Part shown: positions 28,083 through 37,897 of the stretch, piece by piece
Layout: each line of letters begins with the position of its first letter
How positions within the stretch are numbered: the first letter of the stretch is position 1
Assembly (NCBI GenBank): GCA_905215405.1
Contig: CAJMQE010000014.1
Location: 1-56,905, forward strand
Length of the DNA stretch: 56,905 nt
DNA from: an uncultured bacterium
Lineage (GTDB): Bacteria > Bacillota > Clostridia > Lachnospirales > Lachnospiraceae
Reading direction: 5' to 3'
Position numbers and translations under genes: made by a program
The notes under the pieces: generated by a model
Database searches by the model: none
What the model saw: the letters and a program-made list of their open reading frames with translations, nothing else
Told to the model about the DNA's origin: nothing

Positions 28083-29738
28083 CTATTCATTTGCAACCAA
28101 ATGGGCTGCTCTTATCAATGCTTCATCAATATTGGCACAGAAATTCTCCATACCGACCTCACGGTCAAAGCCTGCTTTTTTCATTACTGAACGTGGTTGT
28201 TCATTGACATGGGAAAAGACCAGTGTGACATTTTCTTTTCTACATGTTTCAAGAACAGAATATAAACTGTGCAGTGCAGATACATCCATTGCAGGCACAC
28301 TTCTCATTCTTAAAATGACAACTTTCCTGGATACATCTGAAACAACTTCAATGAATTTATCAGCGGCACCAAAAAACATTGGACCATTGATTTCGTATAC
28401 AAGTGTATCTTTTGGAACAACTTTCAATCCAATCTGATCCGGATCCTGCGTGTTTTCCTCTTCTTCGTCTATGTATGTCCAGCCTTCGACATTCGTTACA
28501 TCGGCCATTCGCTTCATAAATAAGATTGCTGCAAGCACAATTCCGACTTCAATTGCTACTACCAGATCAAAAATTACCGTAAAGAAAAATGTCGTTGCAA
28601 ATACAAGTATATCACTTTTTGGCGATTTTTTCACAAGATTTATGCAATCTCTCCATCCACTCATATTGTAAGCGACCATGATTAAAATTGCTGCAAGTGC
28701 AGGCATTGGAATCATTTTTGCAAGTGGCATTAGAAAAACAAGGATCAAAAGCAGGGTAACAGAATGAACCATTCCCGCAACTGGTGTACGTCCTCCATTT
28801 TTTACATTTGCAGCAGTTCTGGCTATTGCACCTGTTGCTGGAATTCCTCCAAAAAGTGCAGCCGCGATATTACCAAGTCCCTGCCCGATCAGTTCCGCAT
28901 TGGAACGATGTCTGCTTCCGATCATTCCATCAGATACAACACAGGATAATAGTGATTCAATACTTGCTAAAATCGCAATGGTAAATGCCGGAGAGATCAG
29001 CTGTGCCAGCATATCAAAATTGACATGAGGAAAAGAAAAAACTGGCAGTTTTGAAGAGACATCATATAAGTCACCAATGGTGTTGACCTGCAGGCCTGCA
29101 AATCTGACAATCAGTGTTGTTATAATAACCGCAACAAGTGACCCTGGAATCTTATCCGTAACTTTTGGCCAGAGGATCAAAATCAAAAGTGCCAATGCAC
29201 CAATCATTGCAGCAAATGGATTCATGAATCCGATGTTTTTTGCATAAGCCGCCATTTTTTCAAGGAATTCTGAAGGAACTGCTCCCATCTGGATTCCAAG
29301 AAAATCCTTGATCTGTCCGGCAAAAATTCCAACAGCAATGCCGGCTGTAAAACCTGTTGTAATGGTATATGGAATAAATTTAATATAACTTCCAAATCGA
29401 CAGAGTCCAAATATGATCATAAAGATTCCAGCCATAATGGAAGCGACTATCAGCCCGTCCATACCAAAATCCTGTATAATTCCATATATTATGACAACAA
29501 ATGTAGCAGTTGGTCCACCAATCTGAACCCGGCTGCCTCCGAACATAGAAATCAAAAAGCCAGCGATAATTGCAGTGTAAAGGCCACGCTCAGGATTTAC
29601 TCCCGATGCGATCGCCAAAGCAATACTCAGTGGTAGTGCGATAATTGCAACAATGATACCAGCAATTACATCTTTGATGAATTGCTGACGTGTGTAACCT
29701 CGTAGCGCAGTGAACAACTTTGGTTTTAACTCATTCAT
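28083..29738 (-). CDS. SulP family anion transporter with STAS domain
   Basis: 551 residues. An N-terminal membrane domain with about 10-12 segments (about 20-410) has SulP features such as AIIAGFLISMFGGSRVQIGGP and TGAIARTAANVKNGGRTPVAG. A cytoplasmic STAS domain (about 440-545) follows. SulP carriers move sulfate, bicarbonate or other anions; the substrate cannot be told. It sits between miaB and mutS, which are usually adjacent in this gene order, so it may be an insertion into the cluster. Confidence 0.9.
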   Translation of the reverse strand: MNELKPKLFTALRGYTRQQFIKDVIAGIIVAIIALPLSIALAIASGVNPERGLYTAIIAGFLISMFGGSRVQIGGPTATFVVIIYGIIQDFGMDGLIVASIMAGIFMIIFGLCRFGSYIKFIPYTITTGFTAGIAVGIFAGQIKDFLGIQMGAVPSEFLEKMAAYAKNIGFMNPFAAMIGALALLILILWPKVTDKIPGSLVAVIITTLIVRFAGLQVNTIGDLYDVSSKLPVFSFPHVNFDMLAQLISPAFTIAILASIESLLSCVVSDGMIGSRHRSNAELIGQGLGNIAAALFGGIPATGAIARTAANVKNGGRTPVAGMVHSVTLLLILVFLMPLAKMIPMPALAAILIMVAYNMSGWRDCINLVKKSPKSDILVFATTFFFTVIFDLVVAIEVGIVLAAILFMKRMADVTNVEGWTYIDEEEENTQDPDQIGLKVVPKDTLVYEINGPMFFGAADKFIEVVSDVSRKVVILRMRSVPAMDVSALHSLYSVLETCRKENVTLVFSHVNEQPRSVMKKAGFDREVGMENFCANIDEALIRAAHLVANE

Positions 29739-29839
29739 TTTTTCATTTTCCTCATTCTCTCACATATTTATGAAAAACGCCCCCGTCTTATCCGATATGT
29801 AAAAAAGAACTAACTTCTGACTTAACTAGAAATAATCAG

Positions 29840-31288
29840 TTATCTGACCATTTCACCCATATAATAAAATCCTTTTGATTCTACCAGGTCAACCTTAACG
29901 ATCTTTCCAATTAAGCTTTCATCTCCTGGAAAATGTACCAGTACATTATTAGTAAGTCTGCCTGTTACCAGTGTAGCATCATGATCATTGATACTTTCAA
30001 CCAAAACTTCCTGAACTGTGCCTGTATACTTGTCATTTCTATTAGCAGTTGTTTCATCGATCTTAGCAAGCAGACGGTCGAATCTGTCCTTGATTACATC
30101 TTCTGGTACCTGATCTGCCATTGTCGCTGCAGGCGTTCCTGTCCTCTTAGAATAAATGAAGGTATAAGCACTATCATACTGTACTTTTTCTACAACATCT
30201 AATGTATCCTGGAAGTCTTCTTCTGTTTCCCCAGGGAAGCCTACAATGATGTCTGTAGTGATAGCTACATCAGGAATTTCACGTCTGATCTTTTCAACAA
30301 GTGCAAGATAATGTTCTTTTGTATATTTTCTGTTCATCAGCTTCAAGAGTCTTGAGCTGCCTGACTGTAATGGAAGATGTACATGGTTACAGATCTTTTT
30401 GGAATGCTTCATAACTTCAATCAGTTCATCGGAAAGATCTTTTGGATGTGGTGTCATGAATCTAATTCTCTCCAGGCCATCGATTTTTTCAATTTCCTGT
30501 AGTAACTGAGCAAATGTTACTGGATTTTCAAAATTCTTTCCATATGAGTTTACATTCTGTCCAAGTAACATTACTTCTACCACGCCATCAGCAACCAGCA
30601 TTTCGATTTCACGAATGATATCTTTCGGCTCTCTGCTTCTTTCACGTCCCCTTACATAAGGAACGATACAATAACTGCAGAAATTGTTACATCCAAACAT
30701 AATATTTACGCCTGATTTAAATTGGAACTTTCTTTCACTTGGCAGTTCCTCTACGATCTTAGTGGTATCTTTCCAGATATCAATGATCATATCTTTTGAA
30801 TCAAGTCTGTCACTGATCAGTTCGGCCAGTTTATAGATATTATGAGTACCAAAAATTACATCCACAAAACGATAAGATTTCTGGATTTTTTCTACAACAG
30901 CTTCTTCCTGCATCATACATCCGCAGAGTGCAATCTTCATATGAGGATTTTTTCTCTTCAAGCCATTCAGATGTCCAAGTCTTCCGTATACTCTTGTATT
31001 AGCATTTTCACGTACCGTACATGTATTATAAATAACAAAATCAGCTTCTTCTGTCTCAACCTGTTTGTATCCGATCTCTTCGAGAATTCCAAGCAGCTTT
31101 TCAGAATCACGTGCATTCATCTGGCATCCGAAAGTCTGCGCACAGCAAGTCAGAGGTCGTCCAAGTTTTTTACTAGTCTCTTCGACATATTTTTTGCACT
31201 TTGCCATGAAATAATACTGTCTTTCCGGCTCAGCCGCAGGTGGTGCAAGCGTGATATCTATCTCATTTAAATTAATTTTGTTAAACAT
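29840..31288 (-). CDS. miaB: tRNA-2-methylthio-N6-dimethylallyladenosine synthase MiaB
   Basis: Radical-SAM methylthiotransferase. The UPF0004 domain has cluster cysteines in QTFGCQMNARDSEK, YNTCTVREN and ALCGCMMQ; the radical-SAM motif is CNNFCSYCIVPYVRGRERSR (C-x3-C-x2-C); a C-terminal TRAM domain follows (about 415-480). The frame reaches 31318, but GGAGATAA precedes the ATG at 31288 (MFNKINLNEI), giving 482 residues. A promoter is predicted at 31324-31352. It completes the pathway begun by miaA. Confidence 0.95.
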   Translation of the reverse strand: MFNKINLNEIDITLAPPAAEPERQYYFMAKCKKYVEETSKKLGRPLTCCAQTFGCQMNARDSEKLLGILEEIGYKQVETEEADFVIYNTCTVRENANTRVYGRLGHLNGLKRKNPHMKIALCGCMMQEEAVVEKIQKSYRFVDVIFGTHNIYKLAELISDRLDSKDMIIDIWKDTTKIVEELPSERKFQFKSGVNIMFGCNNFCSYCIVPYVRGRERSREPKDIIREIEMLVADGVVEVMLLGQNVNSYGKNFENPVTFAQLLQEIEKIDGLERIRFMTPHPKDLSDELIEVMKHSKKICNHVHLPLQSGSSRLLKLMNRKYTKEHYLALVEKIRREIPDVAITTDIIVGFPGETEEDFQDTLDVVEKVQYDSAYTFIYSKRTGTPAATMADQVPEDVIKDRFDRLLAKIDETTANRNDKYTGTVQEVLVESINDHDATLVTGRLTNNVLVHFPGDESLIGKIVKVDLVESKGFYYMGEMVR

Positions 31289-31323
31289 AAAATTATCTCC
31301 ATTCATTTTTAATTGCACTAAAC

Positions 31324-31352
31324 ATTATAAAGATATCCTGGATATAAGGCAA
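31324..31352 (-). promoter_or_regulatory. predicted sigma-A promoter of miaB
   Basis: Minus strand: -35 TTGCCT (31347-31352), 17-bp spacer, perfect -10 TATAAT (31324-31329), 35 bp before the preferred miaB start. It probably drives the long miaB-to-mgsA block or its first part. Confidence 0.6.
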
Positions 31353-31732
31353 GGATAATTTTAGTCATTACCAAATTATTCATAGGAAATAATTGAAAAG
31401 TCATACTCTCATCCACACCGAGTGCAATTATTTTTTTCTACTTTATTTGTAAATATTTCATATAATCAGCCCACACTATAAACGCCAGTTCTTAATCACA
31501 GCATTAAAGCTCATCAATAAATGCTTTATCGTCCACGTTATTGGCTTATTTGCAAGGTACTAATTGATTAATAGTCAAATGCATATAAATGCCTGTATGG
31601 TCAATTTACAAGCTTCTATACAATAGACATCCAATTATCTGTATAATATGAATTTTTTCTGGCCAAAGTGTCAAAATTCTCAGACTGTAGCAATCATAAA
31701 TATAGCTGTACGTAGTTCGAATTAAACATAAG
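31353..31732. other. noncoding gap between miaB promoter and proA terminator
   Basis: About 380 AT-rich bases with stop codons in all frames at short intervals. I see no convincing gene, riboswitch or repeat. A TATAAT-like word occurs on the plus strand near 31641 without a matching -35. Confidence 0.5.
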
Positions 31733-31763
31733 AAAAAGAACGTCCCATATTTGAGACGTCCTT
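31733..31763 (-). terminator. rho-independent terminator after proA
   Basis: Minus-strand 11-bp stem (arms 31753-31763 and 31736-31746) with a 6-base loop and a following T-rich tail. It lies 39 bp after the proA stop and ends the proB-to-proA operon. Confidence 0.85.
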
Positions 31764-31801
31764 CTTTCAAAAGCAAAACATTGCAACAATGTTTTCATTT
31801 A

Positions 31802-33064
31802 TTATGGTCTTATCTGACCATTTCCATAAATAATATATTTACTTGTTGTCAGTTCTTTCAAGCCCATTGGTCCCCTTGCATGGAGTTTTTGTGTACTAAT
31901 ACCAATTTCTGCGCCGAACCCAAATTCAAATCCATCTGTGAAACGTGTAGAAGCATTGACATAGACTGCAGCTGCATCAATTTCACTCAAAAACTTCTGT
32001 GCATTTGCATAATCTTTCGTAATTATGGATTCTGAATGACCTGTATTATATCGATTAATATGAGCAATTGCCTCATCTTCTGAGTCAACTACTTTTACAG
32101 AAATAATATAATCCAGATATTCCTTGCCCCAGTCTTCTTCGCTTGCTGGCACAACTCTTGCATCGGCCTGACGTGCACGTTCATCTCCACGAACTTCTAC
32201 ATCTGACTCTTTTAAACGGTCAACGATCAAAGGCAGGACACGATTGACTACTTTACTATGAATCACAAGAGATTCACAGGCGTTACATACACCTATTCTC
32301 TGTGTCTTTGCGTTGTTGATAATATTCACAGCCATAGTAAAATCTGCTGATTCATCTACATAAATGTGACAATTTCCGGTTCCGGTTTCAATAACAGGTA
32401 TTGTACTGTTCTCAACAACCGTCTTAATCAGTCCTGCACCACCTCTTGGAATCAGCACATCAATATACTCATTCATATGCATCATCTGATTCACAATTTC
32501 ATGAGAAGTCTCGGTAATTAACTGCACACAGTTCTCATCAACAGCCTTCTGCTTTAATGCGTCCCTGATAACAATCGTAATTGCCTGGTTGGAATTGACT
32601 GCACTGCTTCCCCCTCTGAGAATCGTTGCATTACCGGATTTAAAGCACAGTCCAAAAGCATCTGCCGTCACATTTGGTCTTGCTTCATAAATAATTCCAA
32701 TCACTCCAAGTGGTACTCGCTCTACTCCGATCAGAAGTCCGTTCGGACGTTTCTTCATAGAGGTCACTTCCCCGACTGGATCTTCCAGTTTGACAAGCTG
32801 GTAAAGACCTTCTGCCATTCCTTTAATTCTTGCTTCTGTCAGTTTCAAACGATCTACAAGTGCTGGGGCCATGCCGTTCTTTTCTGCATTTACAAGGTCA
32901 ATGCGGTTTTGTGTCATCAGAAATTCTTTTCTTGCAATCAGTGCATCTGCAACTGCAGTCAGTACCTCATTTTTTGTAGTCACGTCCATTTTTGCAAGAA
33001 TACGGGAAGCATTTTTCGCATTTTTCCCAATAAGCTCTAATTCATTCTCTATTCCGTTCATCAT
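31802..33064 (-). CDS. proA: glutamate-5-semialdehyde dehydrogenase
   Basis: 420 residues. NADPH-dependent reduction of glutamyl-5-phosphate, the second step of proline synthesis. Markers are PNVTADAFGLCFKSGNA, RGGSSAVNSN, the IPVIETGTGNCHIYVD region and the catalytic Cys in RIGVCNACES. Two ATG codons are adjacent (33064, 33061) after AAAGGAG; either could be used. Last gene of the operon with proB. Confidence 0.95.
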   Translation of the reverse strand: MMNGIENELELIGKNAKNASRILAKMDVTTKNEVLTAVADALIARKEFLMTQNRIDLVNAEKNGMAPALVDRLKLTEARIKGMAEGLYQLVKLEDPVGEVTSMKKRPNGLLIGVERVPLGVIGIIYEARPNVTADAFGLCFKSGNATILRGGSSAVNSNQAITIVIRDALKQKAVDENCVQLITETSHEIVNQMMHMNEYIDVLIPRGGAGLIKTVVENSTIPVIETGTGNCHIYVDESADFTMAVNIINNAKTQRIGVCNACESLVIHSKVVNRVLPLIVDRLKESDVEVRGDERARQADARVVPASEEDWGKEYLDYIISVKVVDSEDEAIAHINRYNTGHSESIITKDYANAQKFLSEIDAAAVYVNASTRFTDGFEFGFGAEIGISTQKLHARGPMGLKELTTSKYIIYGNGQIRP

Positions 33065-33076
33065 CGGACTCCTTTC

Positions 33077-33625
33077 TTACAGCATACGCTGTTCTGTCAG
33101 GATCTGATCGACCCTGATATCACATTCCTCAGTTTCTATTGCATCCAGTATCTGAAAATCATAGGCAAGTGCCATTTTATAATGCTGATTGTCCTGAGAC
33201 AGATATTTATCATAAAATCCTCCACCATAGCCGATCCTGTGATGTGTTTTATCAAATGCAAGTCCTGGCATTAGCAGAAGGCCATCATGCGACTGATCAA
33301 CTAAAGTTGTTACAGGTTCCAGAATTCCATAAGCACCTGGTTTCAGATCTTTTTCAATATTCATTATCTGGTGAAATAAAATGATATCATTATGTACTTT
33401 TGGCACAAATACATTCTTTCCTTCGCTGAAACATTTCATGATAATAGGGATCGTCATTACTTCCTGATTGTAATTCACATAAACAAAAACAGAAGCCGCC
33501 TGTTTAAATTGTTCTGTCTGATAAAGATGTTCAGCAATTTTCATGCTTTTTCTCTCGATCTCACTGGTTGTCATCATGCGCTTCTGTTCTTTAATTACTT
33601 TTCTAATTTCCTTTTTGTTCAGCAT
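33077..33625 (-). CDS. 5-formyltetrahydrofolate cyclo-ligase
   Basis: 182 residues. Converts 5-formyl-THF to 5,10-methenyl-THF with ATP. Signatures are the basic N-terminus RKVIKEQKRMM and the C-terminal GLAFDKTHHRIGYGGGFYDKYL, which binds the nucleotide. It overlaps the DUF896 gene by 23 bp and lies 12 bp before proA, so it is carried in the proline operon. Confidence 0.92.
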   Translation of the reverse strand: MLNKKEIRKVIKEQKRMMTTSEIERKSMKIAEHLYQTEQFKQAASVFVYVNYNQEVMTIPIIMKCFSEGKNVFVPKVHNDIILFHQIMNIEKDLKPGAYGILEPVTTLVDQSHDGLLLMPGLAFDKTHHRIGYGGGFYDKYLSQDNQHYKMALAYDFQILDAIETEECDIRVDQILTEQRML

Positions 33626-33857
33626 CTTTCTGCATTTCTTTCATTTTTTTATCATGACGCTCTTTTACATCGATCATACTGCCATCAGGATTTTTAATTT
33701 TAATTGTTTCAAGCTGGCCTCGCAGATTATTACGAAATGCTTCTACATAGGCCTTTCTTAATTTCTTTTGTTCCTCTGCTTCTGCAGTAGTAAGTCCTTC
33801 TGCCTTGGACTTTCTATAAAGTTCATTAATTCTATCTAAATCGCTTTGTGATACCAT
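33603..33857 (-). CDS. DUF896 (YnzC-like) protein
   Basis: 84 residues, small and highly charged. RINELYRKSKAEGLTTAEA and EQKKLRKAYVEAFRNNLRGQ are hallmarks of DUF896, a short helical-hairpin family of unknown role that is related to B. subtilis YnzC. Its end overlaps the start of the cyclo-ligase gene by 23 bp. Confidence 0.9.
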   Translation of the reverse strand: MVSQSDLDRINELYRKSKAEGLTTAEAEEQKKLRKAYVEAFRNNLRGQLETIKIKNPDGSMIDVKERHDKKMKEMQKDAEQKGN

Positions 33858-33972
33858 ATGATTACCATCCTGTTTTTATTTCTTATTTTTACAGATATCA
33901 TATCTGCAATTTTATTTCGTTCATAAGAACCGGCTTTTACCACATTTATAATGTTTCCATCTACTTTAATCA

Positions 33973-35202
33973 TTAATTGGAAAAAATCAGTAGATTTTCC
34001 TGTGGGGTTGTAACACATCCCACACATCTAGCCTTTTCTTTTAAAATTGTTTCTTCCATGTCGGGATAACGATAAGCCATAATATAATCACTCTCTTTTT
34101 TAAGTAATCCCTTATCAACATGCTTTTCCACGACAATAATGTCATTTTTTATAAATTTGACCCGTACATCTGACGGAAATACGTACTCTGTCTTCTGCGT
34201 ATTCAGATTGATCAGATCTGTATGATCTTCATATTCAGAAAGCAGATACGGCGTATCATTGATCAGATACGTATGCCACAAGTCAGATACCTGTACAAGA
34301 TTATTATTCACACGAACCTTAGTTATCTTAGTTTCATAATCATATATAACGACTTCTTCCTTGTGGTTCAAAACATCTACTCTAGAATAAACCAGACTTC
34401 CCTCCCGCACTTTCATATACGGAAATGTTCTGTTTTCAGAGCCTGTATCAAGTGTTTCAATAAATACCTGCTCTTTTTTCAGAACCAGATCAGAAATGAA
34501 TTGTTTGATATTAACAATACCTATCAACTCCGTTGGAAGCTGTGATTCTGTCCAGCTGTCATTTGCATTTTCACGAAGAACGGAATAGCCCAGTTTTACT
34601 GCACAGATATTACCATCCAGTGTAATAATGCGATCGATGCCTGAATTTGCAATTACAGGATCACAAATCGGGATCTGATTCAGTTCTTCCACGCAATACA
34701 GGAAATTCTCTATCTTAGCAAGTCCGTGAAGCGTATCAGCACAACCCTGTTCACAATCTTGTCCCATCTCAGCCTGTTCTGCCATCTGAAACCGTTCTTT
34801 CTGAACAAAAATATAATTCTCATCCAGAATGTATAATTTAATACAGCATTTTGTCTCCAGATCATTCAGATTTTCATGAAATGAATAGACTTCAATGCTT
34901 TCACCATTGGAAATCAGATATTTAATTAACGTTACTTTTATATCTGTTTCGTTCTGGCGTAATGCAGTCGTAAAATAGATTGCATCTTTATTTCCACTTA
35001 CATCCGTAATGCATGCCAAGTCATATTTTCTAAAGCCCGGCATTACTTCCTGTTTGTTATTATTTACAACATCAGCAATAAATATTTTCTTACCAGTAAA
35101 ACCATTCAGCTGATAGTTATCATCTGTTATTTGCAGAATCAGGTCTTCTTCAATAGGCATGCATTGTCCAGACTCGAAATTTCTTATCAACCTTATATCC
35201 AT
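33973..35202 (-). CDS. uncharacterised 409-residue protein
   Basis: I do not recognise this protein. No signal peptide or membrane segment is visible, so it is likely cytoplasmic. The sequence is rich in predicted short beta-strands (KIFIADVV, AIYFTTAL, CCIKLYILDENYIFVQ, EVVIYDYETKITKVRV), suggesting a beta-propeller or similar repeat. There are two clusters of cysteines (CEQGC near 150 and CVGC near 395), which might bind a metal. It lies 62 bp after proB and 115 bp before DUF896, within the proline operon. It could be an accessory or unrelated passenger gene. Confidence 0.7.
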   Translation of the reverse strand: MDIRLIRNFESGQCMPIEEDLILQITDDNYQLNGFTGKKIFIADVVNNNKQEVMPGFRKYDLACITDVSGNKDAIYFTTALRQNETDIKVTLIKYLISNGESIEVYSFHENLNDLETKCCIKLYILDENYIFVQKERFQMAEQAEMGQDCEQGCADTLHGLAKIENFLYCVEELNQIPICDPVIANSGIDRIITLDGNICAVKLGYSVLRENANDSWTESQLPTELIGIVNIKQFISDLVLKKEQVFIETLDTGSENRTFPYMKVREGSLVYSRVDVLNHKEEVVIYDYETKITKVRVNNNLVQVSDLWHTYLINDTPYLLSEYEDHTDLINLNTQKTEYVFPSDVRVKFIKNDIIVVEKHVDKGLLKKESDYIMAYRYPDMEETILKEKARCVGCVTTPQENLLIFSN

Positions 35203-35264
35203 GCTAACCTCCTAACGTCAAGCCGATGATTATGTCTGCAGGCAACTGTATACACGGATCCTGG

Positions 35265-36116
35265 TCAGGAAATCATTTTTAATAAATCAAAATCCTCATT
35301 CTTATGCTTCAGGAACAGCGTACCAACATTTTCCCCACGCAATATTCTGCCAATATTGTCGAGGTCTTTTCCATTTGTAATCACCATGTCCGCACCAGCA
35401 TTTGTAGCAATTCTCGCTGCAGCGATCTTTGCTGCCATACCACCAGTTCCAACACCGCTCTTTGAAGTATCTTTTCCCATCTCAGATAATTCCTTATCAA
35501 TAAATGGTACTTCCTCTATAAATTTTGCATTTGTATTCTTATTGGGATCATCTGTATACATACCATCGATATCAGACAATAAGATCAGAAGGTCTGCTTC
35601 GATAATAGAAGAAACGATTGCAGAAAGTCTGTCATTATCTCCAAATGTCTGTACCTGCTCAATTTCATATGTAGAAACGGTATCATTTTCATTAACAATC
35701 GGAATTGCACCAAGATTCATCAATTCCTTAAATGTATTCTGGGCATTCACTCTGTTAATATCATTGATTACCGTATTTTTAGTCATCAGGATCTGTGCTG
35801 CAATGGTATTATATTCAGCAAATATCTTCTGATATACCATCATGAGCTTGGCCTGTCCGATTGCCGCACATGCCTGCTTTACAGGAAGATCTGTTGGTCT
35901 TTTGTCCAAGTTCAGCGTAGCTGATCCAACTGCAATAGCACCAGAGGATACAAGAACAACATCTTTCCCTGAGTTTTTAATATCACAAAGTACTCTGACT
36001 AATTTCTCGATTTTTGAAAGATTTAATTTACCGGTCTCCTCGTGAATCAATGATGAGGAACCGATTTTGATAACGATTCTTTTCTTATCTTTGATTAATT
36101 CCCTATACTTGCTCAT
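35265..36116 (-). CDS. proB: glutamate 5-kinase (no PUA domain)
   Basis: 283 residues. Phosphorylates glutamate in the first step of proline synthesis. The amino-acid kinase fold shows VIKIGSSSLIHEE, VLVSSGAIAVGSA, LSDIDGMYTDDPNKN and GVGTGGMAAKIAAA. E. coli ProB has 367 residues because of a C-terminal PUA domain that is absent here, as in some other Clostridia. It is the first gene of the operon that ends with proA. A -10/-35 pair lies just upstream (36177-36205). Confidence 0.93.
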   Translation of the reverse strand: MSKYRELIKDKKRIVIKIGSSSLIHEETGKLNLSKIEKLVRVLCDIKNSGKDVVLVSSGAIAVGSATLNLDKRPTDLPVKQACAAIGQAKLMMVYQKIFAEYNTIAAQILMTKNTVINDINRVNAQNTFKELMNLGAIPIVNENDTVSTYEIEQVQTFGDNDRLSAIVSSIIEADLLILLSDIDGMYTDDPNKNTNAKFIEEVPFIDKELSEMGKDTSKSGVGTGGMAAKIAAARIATNAGADMVITNGKDLDNIGRILRGENVGTLFLKHKNEDFDLLKMIS

Positions 36117-36176
36117 TTTTTATATTCGTGTACGAGACTGTACATTTTCCTTTTCGTATTATTATTCACGATTGTT

Positions 36177-36205
36177 ATTTTACACCAAAATCATGAATTC
36201 GTCAC
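36177..36205 (-). promoter_or_regulatory. possible promoter of the proB operon
   Basis: Minus strand: -35 GTGACG (36200-36205), 17-bp spacer, -10 TAAAAT (36177-36182), starting directly after the stop codon of the upstream FAD-enzyme gene. Motif match only. Confidence 0.4.
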
Positions 36206-37840
36206 TCACTTTATATGTTTTTGTACAATTTTTTCAGCAATTTTGATTCCATCAACTGCAGCCGATGTTATTCCGCCTGCGTATCCAGCACCCTCACCAC
36301 ATGGATAAAGCCCTGAGATGCTTCCCTGCATTGTGTCATCACGCACAATTCTAACTGGGCTCGATGTTCTGCTCTCAACTCCTGCAAAAACAGCATCGTC
36401 CATATCATATCCTTTTATGTGATGTTCAAAGCTGCCCATCCCCTCAATTATTGTATCTGATACATAAGCGGGAAGAACATTTCTCAGATTTGCAAATGTA
36501 TAAGCGCCCCTGATGCACGGTTTTACTTTACCAAGTGCTGTCGTAATACGATTCGCTTTAAAATCCGCTGCAAGCTGTACTGGTACTTTTCCTTTTCCTT
36601 CCACGTAGGCCGCATGTTCAAGTTCACGCTGGAACTCAATACCTGCAAGTGGCGTATCACCTTTAAAATCATCGGGCGTTACCGTTACGATCAGAGCTGT
36701 ATTCGCATTTTCACTGTCTCGTTTCGCATAACTCATCCCGTTGACTGCCAAACGCTCTTTTTCCGACGAAGCATTGACAACGAAACCTCCTGGGCACATA
36801 CAGAATGAATAGACGCCTCTTCCGTTTGATGCCTGATATGTCAGCTTATAATCTGCAACTGGAAGATTCGATGCATCTGTTTTACCATAAGCATTTTCAT
36901 TGATTAATGTTTGCGGATGTTCAATACGAAGTCCAACGGCAAATGATTTTGCCTGCATCGTGATCTGATTCTTGTATAATAATTCAAATGTATCTCTTGC
37001 GCTATGTCCAATTGCAAGAATCACATCCTGACATGGGATGATCTGAGGTGTCTGTTCGTTTGCACTCTCTGTAGCTGCAAAGTTAGTCGATTCAACAAAA
37101 ACACCGTTTATTTTATGATTCTCGATCTGAAATCCTGCGAACTTTGTCTGAAAATGGATTTCACCACCCAGAGAAATGATTTCCTCTCGCAGATTTTTTA
37201 CGACACCACATAAAACATCTGTACCAATATGTGGCTTATTCAGGTAAAGAATGGATGGATCCGCGCCAAATTCAACAAACGTTTCCAGTACTTTTCGAAT
37301 TCTGCCAGATGGATCTTTAATTGCAGTGTTCAATTTTCCATCAGAAAATGTACCTGCACCACCTTCACCGAACTGCACATTGGAATTTTCATGAAGATCA
37401 CCTGTCTCCCAGAATCTGTTCACTGTCTTCATTCTCTCATCTACGGCTTCACCACGTTCGATAACGATAGGCCTGCATCCTGCCCGGGCAAGCATAAGTG
37501 CTGCAAACATTCCTGCAGGTCCAAATCCAACCACAACTGGTCTTCCAACTTCTTGTGCGGAAAACCCTTCAGGAAATTGATATTTTTTCTCTGTAATTTC
37601 CATGATATTTCTATCTTTATTCTTCTTTAGAATTAATTGTTCCAGATGCACATCTGCAAATGTAACATTTACAGAATACACAAAGAAGATTTCCGGCTTG
37701 TGGCGGGAATCAACACTTCTCTTTACAATTTTAAATGTAAAATCTGCATTCTGATAATGTCTAAAATGCTTTGCTACTGCATGCTGCAATTCCTGTTCGG
37801 TATGCCCTGGCTTTAATTTAATCTGATTAATTCGTATCAT
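36206..37840 (-). CDS. FAD-dependent dehydrogenase of the COG2509 type
   Basis: 544 residues. The N-terminal ~95 residues form a small domain before the FAD-binding Rossmann motif VVVGFGPAGMFAALMLARAG. GEGGAGTFSDGKLNTAIKDP and the C-terminal GEGAGYAGGITSAAVDGIKIA also match the uncharacterised FAD-dependent dehydrogenase family COG2509. The electron donor and substrate are unknown. It lies 57 bp after another FAD enzyme (HI0933/BaiN type) to which it is not closely related. Confidence 0.88.
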   Translation of the reverse strand: MIRINQIKLKPGHTEQELQHAVAKHFRHYQNADFTFKIVKRSVDSRHKPEIFFVYSVNVTFADVHLEQLILKKNKDRNIMEITEKKYQFPEGFSAQEVGRPVVVGFGPAGMFAALMLARAGCRPIVIERGEAVDERMKTVNRFWETGDLHENSNVQFGEGGAGTFSDGKLNTAIKDPSGRIRKVLETFVEFGADPSILYLNKPHIGTDVLCGVVKNLREEIISLGGEIHFQTKFAGFQIENHKINGVFVESTNFAATESANEQTPQIIPCQDVILAIGHSARDTFELLYKNQITMQAKSFAVGLRIEHPQTLINENAYGKTDASNLPVADYKLTYQASNGRGVYSFCMCPGGFVVNASSEKERLAVNGMSYAKRDSENANTALIVTVTPDDFKGDTPLAGIEFQRELEHAAYVEGKGKVPVQLAADFKANRITTALGKVKPCIRGAYTFANLRNVLPAYVSDTIIEGMGSFEHHIKGYDMDDAVFAGVESRTSSPVRIVRDDTMQGSISGLYPCGEGAGYAGGITSAAVDGIKIAEKIVQKHIK

Positions 37841-37897
37841 TTTTCCTCATTTCTTATGTGCACTTCTCCATGCGCATTTACGTATTCTATAACTACA

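Noticed and set aside
31353..31732. Remnant gene between miaB and proA
   Set aside because: Only short open stretches in several frames; no start with a ribosome site and no similarity recognised.
33836..34027. 63-codon minus-strand frame between the 409-residue protein and DUF896
   Set aside because: It overlaps both neighbours, lacks a ribosome site and has no recognisable features.
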